Shown: one piece after another, positions 56,562-64,000 of the stretch | How the letters are laid out: each line of letters starts with the position of its first letter | Numbering within the stretch: the first letter of the stretch is position 1 | DNA from: Chaetoderma sp. LZ-2023a | Lineage: Eukaryota > Mollusca > Caudofoveata > Chaetodermatida > Chaetodermatidae | Direction of reading: 5' to 3' | Length of the DNA: 64,000 bases | Assembly (NCBI GenBank): GCA_034401795.1 | Contig: CM067370.1 | Location: 102,800,028 to 102,864,027, forward strand | Notes under the pieces: model-generated | What the model saw: only the letters and a program-made list of their open reading frames with translations | Databases searched by the model: none | Told to the model about the DNA's origin: nothing | Program-made: the position numbers and the translations under genes

Positions 56562-57497
56562 GGCTTCAACCTCTATACCAAACCAACAGATACACACGGA
56601 TATCTACACTTTTCATCGGCTCACCCAAACTCTTCCAAACAAGCGAGCCCATATGGTCAATTTCTGAGACTGCGGAGGATCTGTAGCAGAGAAACAGATT
56701 TTCTAAAAAACGCCCATGAAATGGTTCACCACTATGCTATCAGAGGATACCCAACAGATACCCTCATCACCAGCCTGCATAGAGCAATACAACAAAACCG
56801 CTCAGATCTACTTTTGCCAAAATCAAACAAGGAAATCAACACTCGGATACCATGTATCACTGATTTCCACCAACACAGCAAATTAGCCCAAAAAATCATT
56901 AAACGCCACTGGCCAACACTACAGTCCAGCCCAAAATGCTGGGCAACATTTACAGAAACACCTATCTTTGGCCATAGACGTAACCCGTCCTTCAAGGACA
57001 CACTGGTCACTGCTAAATTTACAGACCCAAGGAAATTCGGACAAAAAGGGAAAAGCATAGCAAACCCTATACATCCATGCGCCAAAAACAACTGCTTATT
57101 TTGCAAAAACATGGACAGCACAAAAAGTTTCAAAAGTTCACACACTGGGCTTAAATATTTTATTAAAACAAAAACATTCTGTCACACAATGAATGTTATC
57201 TACCTACTTACCTGTAACGAATGTCGCAAACAATATGTAGGTGAAACTAAACGAGAATTCCAAGTTCGCATCAAAGAACACATGAGGGATACCAAAAACA
57301 ACAAAGACACGCCTGTAGCACAACATTTTAATCTCCCCAACCACGGACCCACAGATGTCAACCACAGAATCATCGAAGTGTTACATCACGATCCTGATAG
57401 CACAGAAGCCACAGCTTTCCGCAAGGACCGTGAAAAATTCTGGATCCATCAACTACATTGTATGGACCCAATCGGCATCAATCACGCTGATTGGTAA
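56562..57497 (+). pseudogene. Penelope-like element 3' part with GIY-YIG endonuclease
   Basis: From GFNLYTKPTDTHGYLHFSS at 56562 the frame is open to a stop at 57497 (311 codons). NLYTKPTDTHGYL and YGQFLRLRRICS are typical of the C-terminal RT/thumb part of Penelope-like elements. A Cys/His cluster, CAKNNCLFCKNM, precedes the GIY-YIG domain: NVIYLLTCNECRKQYVGET, then REFQVRIKEHMRD, then AFRKDREKFWIHQL. GIY-YIG nucleases cut target DNA for this retroelement class. The catalytic RT core is absent upstream, so this is a 5'-truncated copy. The kept frame suggests fairly recent insertion. It is not a host gene. Confidence 0.85.
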
Positions 57498-57524
57498 CCA
57501 TCATCTACCTTTGGTAGTAAAACT

Positions 57525-57902
57525 TATACTTTCTCATAGGAAATGTCCTATTGCAGACCAAGAGAAGATCATTCTTAAAGATTTACAACTGTAAATTCTG
57601 TAATGACTCGGTTACCGAGCTAGTCAGTCCAATGATAAATTATCAGAATTTGAGTCTTACGCCTTTAATGACTAAATTTGTTCAAAAAATTTTAATATTT
57701 ACTTATCGAATGTCCATTTGCAGGACAAGAGAAAACTATTTTTGATAATTTATCACTGGAATGACTGGCTCGGTTATCGAGCCAGTCATTCCAGTGGTAA
57801 ATTTTCAAAAATAGTTTTCTCTTGGCCTGCAAATGGACATTTCCCAAGCCCACTACAGAGGCCGGTTTTGGCCGGCATCATCGTGAAAGGGTTAACGGGT
57901 TA
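57525..57902. repeat. Two adjacent hairpin family A copies
   Basis: The first (about 57525-57660) is diverged, with GACTCGGTTACCGAGC at its centre. The second (57662-57902) is nearly perfect: GCAGGACAAGAGAAAACTAT, ACTGGAATGACTGGCTCGGT, then the complementary arm through TTGGCCTGCAAATGGACATT. It ends GAAAGGGTTAACGGGTTAAG. Confidence 0.85.
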
Positions 57903-58504
57903 AGTGAGATCTTCTATTCTCCCGTGGCTGATCTCTTAACAGTGAGTTGGACTCTATATGGGTATGTGTATCTTTGAACCTTTGGAAATGAATTTAACTG
58001 AAAGATGCTGCTGCCTGGTACATGTATGTAGCAATGCAGTGTACAACTGTTAACCCATTTCATCTCAGAAATCATGAAAGTCATATCTGATATGGCTAAA
58101 AAATTAAAAGCATTTGAAAATATTTGAAGTATTTGAAATCCTTTAACAAAAGTGTTTGCATTTGCACTTGCATTTGAACAAAGTTGAAAGTATTTGCATT
58201 TGAACAAATGTGAAGTATTTGCATTTAAATACTTTTGAAAGTATTTTACCCCCAGGTCTGCGCAGAACCCTAAAAATTGAGACAAAAACTTTTTTGTGTC
58301 ACTGTTTGTGAGCCCTGGAAAATTGGAGGCCCTGTTCAGATGCACTTATCGCACTGCCTTAAGCTCGGCCCTGATCATCACGAAACTTATAAATTTAGCA
58401 TTTTTGCCCTGAGACTGATAAAGGGTCCTTTCAACTTAGTGGTCAAAGTCATGATTATCTTGGTTACCAAAATAAACATTAGTGTCTTGTTTTATAATGG
58501 ACGG

Positions 58505-58760
58505 ATCTGATCTGTCACGCAAGTAGCTGATGTCATAATCAAATATGTCATATGATAGCCAATGTCACAATCAAAATGATGTTACAGCTGTGTCAAGAAA
58601 TGCCAGTCACAAAAGTGTACAAATTGGTAGCTGTTGCCACAGGCAACAACAGCCCACTGTCAAATTTGTTTCACAATATCCCGGAGCTTACAGTAAAGTC
58701 TTAGGTCTGGGAGATCAGATTTCAGTTTCAAATTGATTTCAACACATGTAAAAAGTTGGT
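58505..58760 (+). repeat. Diverged family B-like copy
   Basis: Holds ATGTCATATGATAGCC, then GGTAGCTGTTGCCACAGGCA and the matching TTGTTTCACAATATC arm, then AGCTTACAG. The same order as family B but heavily diverged. Confidence 0.5.
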
Positions 58761-58869
58761 GAAACGTAGCCAGAAATCAGCAGGTGATAGCTAGAAATGA
58801 ATCCCGCTATTAGAGAATCACATTATCTCTTTGACCTTTACAGATAAAAAATGACAAATTCTTTATGAT

Positions 58870-59360
58870 GTACGAAATATTATGTTGAATATATTGAAAT
58901 CGATTTGACTGAGACCCGTTGCTGCCTATAACTATGGCAGCAACAGGCTCCAGTCAAAGTAATTTCAATACATTCAAGATTGAATTCTCAATGTAGGAAT
59001 TCCAGTGGAAAGTTTTCAAAAAAATACACTTGGTCTGCAGATGGTCAGGTCTCATTTCCACCATAGAACCCATGTTTGGTCATCTTGACCGCTCATTTCC
59101 ACCGTAGAACCCATGTTTAGCCATCTTGACCACTGATTTCCACTGTAGAACCCATGTTTGGTCATCTTGACTGCTAAAGTTTTGATACGTTGCAACTGTC
59201 TTTAACCTTTTAATCTCTGTAATTCCAGTGTTTCAATAATAATATAACCATACAAGTAAGCTGTTGAATATTTTTATACTAATTTGACTGAAACCTGTTA
59301 CTGTCATAGCAGCAACAGCTCCCATTCAAATTAGTTTCAAAATATTCAACATAATTATTC
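58870..59360. repeat. Two family B palindromes and a short tandem between them
   Basis: Palindromes lie near 58888-58985 and 59262-59352. Between them CCATAGAACCCATGTTTGGT recurs three times at about 45-base spacing, each followed by CATCTTGAC, which resembles an expanded end of family A. Confidence 0.65.
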
Positions 59361-59587
59361 TTATATCAAAAAGAATTTGTAGTTTATTGTCTGTATGGGT
59401 TAAAGGGTTAACAGCTTATTTGATAGCAGATCGCTGAATATTTTTAACAACAAAGATGACAGCCAAGTCTTAGTATATAGTGTAACAACTTTTGGTATGT
59501 GCCATTTAACTATTGTTGCTCATGAATATGCACATAGGCCACTGATGGTAGATAATTGTGTAATGGTATTATGTGTGTTTCTTACAG

Positions 59588-59719
59588 GAAGAATGATCTG
59601 GAGATTTGCAAGCAAATGACGGTGGATGCATTTGTTGGATATGCATCCACATGGTCAGCTTATCAGAAATATCACAGACAGTACCCAGTTGAACATGTCC
59701 TCGTGCAGTTAAAAGACAA
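59588..59719 (+). CDS. SAM-dependent methyltransferase, exon 4
   Basis: Acceptor TGTGTTTCTTACAG ends at 59587 and the donor GTAGGT starts at 59720. The exon enters and leaves in phase 2. It encodes KNDLEICKQMTVDAFVGYAS, then TWSAYQKYHRQYPVEHVL and VQLKD. The block FVGYASTWSAYQKY is a hallmark of the C-terminal part of this methyltransferase subfamily and probably helps shape the substrate pocket. It is separated from exon 5 by a 4.2-kb intron rich in hairpin repeats. Confidence 0.9.
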
Positions 59720-59744
59720 GTAGGTCAATAAGTGCTTGTTCAGA

Positions 59745-59965
59745 TTCACAAAAATTAACGCTTTAATGGTCAAGATCAGCATTCTTGAAAATGTTCATTT
59801 GCATGCCAAGAAAAGAAAATCTTATGAAATTTTGCTCGTAACTGAACCAGTCATTCCAGTGCTTTTTTTTTTAAATAGTCGTCTCCTGGCCTGCAAATAG
59901 ACATTCACTAAGCAAAAATTTAAATTTTCCTAATAAATCTAGACCATTAAAGGGTTAATACATTT
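59745..59965. repeat. Hairpin family A, diverged copy
   Basis: TTCATTTGCATGCCAAGAAA and CCAGTCATTCCAGTGCTTTT keep the two arms. The central left arm is deleted and the right arm has a T-run. Ends ATTAAAGGGTTAATA. Confidence 0.7.
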
Positions 59966-61427
59966 AGACCAATCCGAGTATTGAAGCCTCAGGTTCCTAT
60001 GTTGAATTCACTTTCATGTGATAACTGGTGATAAATTTGGAAACATTGTTACTGTAAGATGGCGAAGCAGGAAGCGAGACATAGGTATCACTTTTACGAT
60101 GGCGATGGTGTCAAAGTTTTTGTTAATTTTGTTTTCAAATGGCAATTTACTCACTAAAGAGGTATAAGATTTCCATAAAACTTCACAGATTTGTTCTATG
60201 GGATCGTTAGGACTAGTGTGTATTAAAGGAAAGGATCAATGAACTAACAAATGCTCTAGAATGATAGATTTATATAATAAACAACCAGTAAAAACAGAAA
60301 TAAATTGGTATAATTTGAAGAAAGCAGCTAAATACCATTTATGTCACTATGGCGAGAACCAATTAGTGACACAGCGGGTCCTACATGCTCTCGTGTACAC
60401 TGAGCGAATAAATAATAGCAGCTACAGATGGTCATATAAACAAAGTTATATTTGAGTTAAGCTGATTACTCACTACGTCCTACAGGTAAAATACTATCAA
60501 ATCTTAGAACAATTTCACTGAAAGTCCTTGTTTCCAGAGACAGGATCTACATTCAGTTACATGAATTTCAAAATATTCAGTAGGCATCGTGTTATGATCT
60601 TGTAAAGCAGAAGTCTATTTTGAAATCATTTTCACCGAAACTCGTTGCTTCCACCAGAAACAATAACTTTGAAATATAAAGTTTTCAAAAGGATCAATAG
60701 TGAATTAACAGTAGCGAGTTAATCGCTCTACATCAGCGCCTATAGAGAATACTATTCATACTGCTTACGAAACTATATTCGGGTTTGCTTTTGTTATATT
60801 CGAGTACGCGGTATACTAGCACACACGGCGGAGTGTGAAGCACCAGCTACGTCACTAATTGGTTCCAAGCTAAGAGCTCCTAGATCTAGTAAATGCTTTT
60901 TCGCAAATAATTCCAATTCATTTCCATTTTTAGCAGTGGTAGTTTATTTAATATTGTATGAATTTATCAATAAACACCTTTTGTTATATCCCTTTTCCAT
61001 TCCTTTAGAAAGAAATTGATTTTCAAAATTTTCCCATTCTTTTTCTGCTTTTGACATTAGATAGTTTTATACTGTCAGGTTAAGGATTTTTGCTGTGGGT
61101 ATGGTTTTTAAAAAACACATTTTCATCCACAAGGGGTTATCCGCTTTGAATAAAACTACAGATTCATTCTACACAATGATTAGAACTAGTCTGCATGAAA
61201 AATAAATAGACTGGAAAATCTTTACAAATTTTTACAGGGCTTGGACTCTGATTATTTTAGAACTGATTTGTATATGCAAATGTATGGCTTGGAGATTATT
61301 TTTTCACTGAATGTTTAGTCCAAGGCAGGCCGAGTTCTGTGGCAGCATGGCGAGATATTGGGTTTATTCTGCATGATATCTCTTGTTTCGTTTAGCAAAA
61401 CTTATCAGCTTATATTTCGGGGATTAC
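59966..61427. other. Intronic; single satellite units and no gene
   Basis: Partial units of the ~205-bp satellite occur at about 60130-60240 (TTGTTCTATGGGATCGTTAG) and 61000-61320 (AAGGGGTTATCCGCTTTGAA, ACTGATTTGTATATGC). The frame at 60261-60455 has no recognised product. Confidence 0.5.
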
Positions 61428-62508
61428 CATATTCCTCCTACACGTATTAGAAGCCTAAGCGTCTATCAGGGGAGTGATGGAGAAATTTCATCAGTAGATT
61501 GTCTGAGAAAGGGGGTAGGCTTATATTAGGGAGTTTTACCAAAAAAATGTTTGGGCAACCCCCAAATCGGCCTCTAATAAGCTCATGCTAGATGTATACA
61601 TGTATTTCCGTAATGCCATGAAATTACATTGGAAAACTAGCACATGCATGTAGACTAAGTATAGATACTGAGTCACGAGTTCATCTATCTAGACGAGAAT
61701 TCTGAGATATATTGTTTGATTAGCCATTGAATTCATTCTTATTCCATTGACTATTCACAATTTGAGATGCACAAAATAAAAATAAAGGCCTGGCTTCGCG
61801 CATTCTCGAAGGGAATCTCGCAAGATACGAATGCAAAATGCTGTAAAGCGATCTCAACTTCCTTGTGGGGATGACATGTATGACAGGAGTCATATAAACA
61901 TGCAGTTATTAAACCAGTACCTGTATATGCGGATCTGATCTAACGTACAGTTAGGGGTTACCATCATGCAATATAGTAATTTCCGCGTTCCGAGTCTAAA
62001 ACTACAGGGTTCGTGAAACTGTACTCGCTCTAAATATTGAATCTATGCGCAACTTCCTCATATCACATGATTTGCATTTTTCACGACAACATTTTATTAG
62101 ATAGATTTGAAGAAGTATTTTCGTGTAATAAACGATTGTAAACACTTTATGCGGTCCTACATAATAGTATTTACTGCTGTGGTGGTGGGCCTAGTATATG
62201 TTAAAGATAGTTGTCTGATGAAAATATTCTGTACCAGGAAATGTGTCCAATCTTCGTGCTATTCATGTTCAACCATTTTAAAGACTGGATTTCAACTTTT
62301 ATGACAAATTTTGATGTAATAAACGATGGATTATTTATCGACGTCAATATCTGGAAAAACTTTGTCAAACCAAGATGCCGAGTTTGGAGGTAGGCTTGTA
62401 TTAGGAAGTTTTCCCGTTTTCAAAGTGCTAAGAAAATCTAGGGACTGACATTGCTGAGTTTGGGGGTAGACTTCTATTAAGGCATAGGTGTTTAATAGGA
62501 GGAATGCG
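61428..62508. mobile_element. ~1.08-kb non-autonomous element with ATTCCTCCTA ends
   Basis: Left CATATTCCTCCTACACGTAT and right, reverse-complemented, CGCATTCCTCCTATTAAACA are inverted. Both are followed inward by AAG(T/C)CTA-type sequence. The interior near 61990-62100 (AATTTCCGCGTTCCGAGTCT) resembles the interior of the element at 9635-10566. No transposase. Confidence 0.55.
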
Positions 62509-62640
62509 TCGACGTAGTAGTTAACTCTAATGGAATGGAACATATAACATTTTTCCATTTAGCAAATCATTTGCATTTATATTTCAGATTTACTTAACAT
62601 GCTGAGGGAGCATAATGATAGTGAGGTCATTGGGTCAGGT

Positions 62641-62656
62641 CCCCCCCCCCCCCCCC
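62641..62656. repeat. C homopolymer run
   Basis: About 16 consecutive C residues. Confidence 0.9.
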
Positions 62657-62699
62657 GCTCTTTCAATATTAAGGTTTTTTACTAGTCACGTTAATGGAG

Positions 62700-63085
62700 G
62701 AAACCAGCTTATTTATTAGTCATATGACATCATAGCAACGATGTGACGTGTAGGCTGACATAATCAATTACGTCATGAATGACATAGCCAAGTGCATAAC
62801 AAAACCTTAACTGATGACAGACTAAGCATTGTTGTACGAATTGGATGTCTTTACTGTTTAATAAACCTGCTTTTGCATATTATGAAACTAATTTGACTGG
62901 GTGCTGTTGCTGCCATAGGCACCCATTCCAATTAGGTTCAAAATATACAGCAGCTTAACTGTATAGTTTTCTGGAAAATGAGATTCATAGAGGGCAGGGA
63001 TCGATTGATCCCAAGACTGTCAAAGCATGGGTGGAGCTTAGCTCGAGATGGTGTGGCATGGCTAAAACTGTATTCCTCCATTTTA
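62700..63085 (+). repeat. Hairpin repeat family B, full copy
   Basis: Same order as 52415-52800: CATATGACATCATAGCAACG, GTACGAATTGGATGTCTTTA, the palindrome (about 62875-62953), GGGATCGATTGATCCC and CATGGGTGGAGCTTAGC. The first ~170 bases again hold TGACGT and TCATGAATGACATAG half-sites. Confidence 0.8.
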
Positions 63086-63439
63086 ACCTCTAAATAATAG
63101 TCGTGTTAAAGCTCTCATGTTCAATTAAATAGAGACACATTTGCATGAGATATGATATGCTTGCTGATTTCTGTGCAATTTACCCAACAAACATTGCACA
63201 GACTCAATGTTCATTCTAACTATTGGACACCATATTAGTTACGTCTGTTGTCTGTACAGACCAGGATTTCTTAAACAAAAAGTCCTCATCTGCATGTGCA
63301 ACTGTTCATTTGTCAGCCAGCTCTTGAGATGTGAGCGCATAGGATGTGTCATGGCAGTACGATTGACAGCGCATATTTCAGTATTATTCAGAGCACACAT
63401 ATCAATTTCTAGGAGAAAATATGAGAAAGCTGATGTATA

Positions 63440-63790
63440 ATTTGACAAGAATGTGCATTAAAGTTGTTGCTGTCAACAACAGAAACAGAAATCAGTCAAA
63501 TTATTGTCAAAATAATTAGTAGCCAATGTGAGAGCAACATATCTACAGTTTTGATACAAATTTAAATGAAAATTATTACTGCTGCAGCTTTCCATCTGCA
63601 TATTCTAAAATAATCATCATAGCTTTCAGTTGAAACTTGTTGCAGATTAGACGAGCAATTAGGGAAGTAAGTTGTTGCTGATTAAGGCATCAACCACATT
63701 GTCAATCATTCTCCATAGAATCAGCAGATTCAATATCGATACCGGTCAAATTAGTTTCAAAATTTTCAATACCTTTCCTGTATAATTGTC
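63440..63790. repeat. Diverged family B-type palindromes
   Basis: Arms such as AATTTGACAAGAATGTGCAT with GTCAAATTATTGTCAAAATA (about 63437-63512), and GTCAAATTAGTTTCAAAATT near 63746, remain around GTTGTTGCTGTCAACAAC-type centres. Confidence 0.5.
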
Positions 63791-63890
63791 GTGAAGCTGA
63801 GATGCTTGGATTCAAATGGTTGAATGCTGAGGAAGTGTGGCAGCCATCTTTTATTGATATTATGTACAGAAATATTTTCTTAACTTCCAG

Positions 63891-63972
63891 ACTGAAGTGT
63901 GTTTACGCTGAGGATGAGTCATTCACTGTGCGCTGGCCTATCTTCATGATGCTAGGAAGGAAGCCGCTATAG
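63891..63972 (+). CDS. SAM-dependent methyltransferase, exon 5 (C-terminus and stop)
   Basis: Acceptor TTCTTAACTTCCAG ends at 63890. Read in the phase left by exon 4, it encodes LKCVYAEDESFTVRWPIFMM followed by LGRKPL and a TAG stop (63970-63972). The ending with a hydrophobic ..P.F.(M/L)LGRKP stretch is usual for this family, which supports both frame and gene end. The whole protein is 260 residues from the methionine in exon 2, close to the family's usual size, or 304 with the proposed exon 1 start. No polyadenylation signal appears in the last 28 bases of the window. Confidence 0.88.
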
Positions 63973-64000
63973 TAATATTCTATTGGTAGATTTGCATGAG

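Larger units (their letters stand above)
53261..58373. mobile_element. Composite hAT-like unit, ~5.1 kb, two nested terminal pairs (putative)
   Basis: The outer pair is CAGAGCCGAACTTACG at 53261 and, reverse-complemented from 58373, CAGGGCCGAGCTTAAGG. The flanks share ATCATCA. The inner pair is CAGACCTTGTTTCAGATAC at 53487 and, reversed from 58260, CAGACCTGGGGGTAAAATAC, with AAATGCATTTG / GTATTTGCATTT runs next to both ends as in the other hAT copies. The content is a MITE, family B hairpins, a GTAGCCGG repeat cluster, a Penelope-like fragment and family A hairpins. No transposase. The nested arrangement could be one element inside another or a single terminal region duplicated. Confidence 0.5.

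Overview
This is an AT-rich, repeat-dense stretch of an animal nuclear genome, most likely a marine invertebrate (lophotrochozoan-like; the exact group cannot be fixed from the sequence). It contains one host gene that I can support. Nearly everything else is mobile elements, hairpin MITEs, satellites and microsatellites, often nested. A 500-base run of N (4501-5000) is an assembly gap.

Host gene: a class I S-adenosylmethionine-dependent methyltransferase (Methyltransf_11 type, 'putative methyltransferase / trans-aconitate methyltransferase-like' family) on the + strand. Its five exons are spread over 35.5 kb: 28425-28553, 37304-37829, 50088-50185, 59588-59719 and 63891-63972, the last ending in a stop codon. 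Junction phases are compatible and all introns are GT-AG. Exon 1 is an inference: it joins in frame and adds a basic, acid-free N-terminus that looks like a mitochondrial presequence. The four introns are filled with transposable elements.

Layout. 1-10.7 kb: microsatellites, hairpin repeats, a Ty3/Gypsy fossil (5.2-6.3 kb) and a LINE fragment. 10.7-27.9 kb: a non-autonomous hAT element split by a 12.2-kb Polinton/Maverick fossil (14778-27000), which was itself invaded by at least two smaller elements. 28.2-37.3 kb: a small hAT MITE, gene exon 1, a ~205-bp satellite array and a second, uninterrupted 3.4-kb hAT copy carrying the empty site that corresponds to the Polinton insertion. 37.3-50 kb: exon 2, a DIRS-like fossil with an inverted duplication and an inserted ~3.7-kb LINE, a degraded C2HC/CXC-domain gene of a repeat-associated family, hairpin MITEs and satellites. 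50-64 kb: exons 3-5, a composite hAT-like unit holding a Penelope-like element 3' part with a GIY-YIG endonuclease domain, a hammerhead-ribozyme motif on the opposite strand, and many copies of two hairpin repeat families.

The two hairpin families dominate the non-coding space. Family A is about 225 bp, with ends near TTAACCCTTT and a long palindrome built around ACTGGAATGACTGGCTC. Family B is about 390 bp, with a palindrome around TTTGACTGGGTGCTGTTGC and a conserved GATCGATYGATC. All homology statements come from reading and memory; no database search was run.
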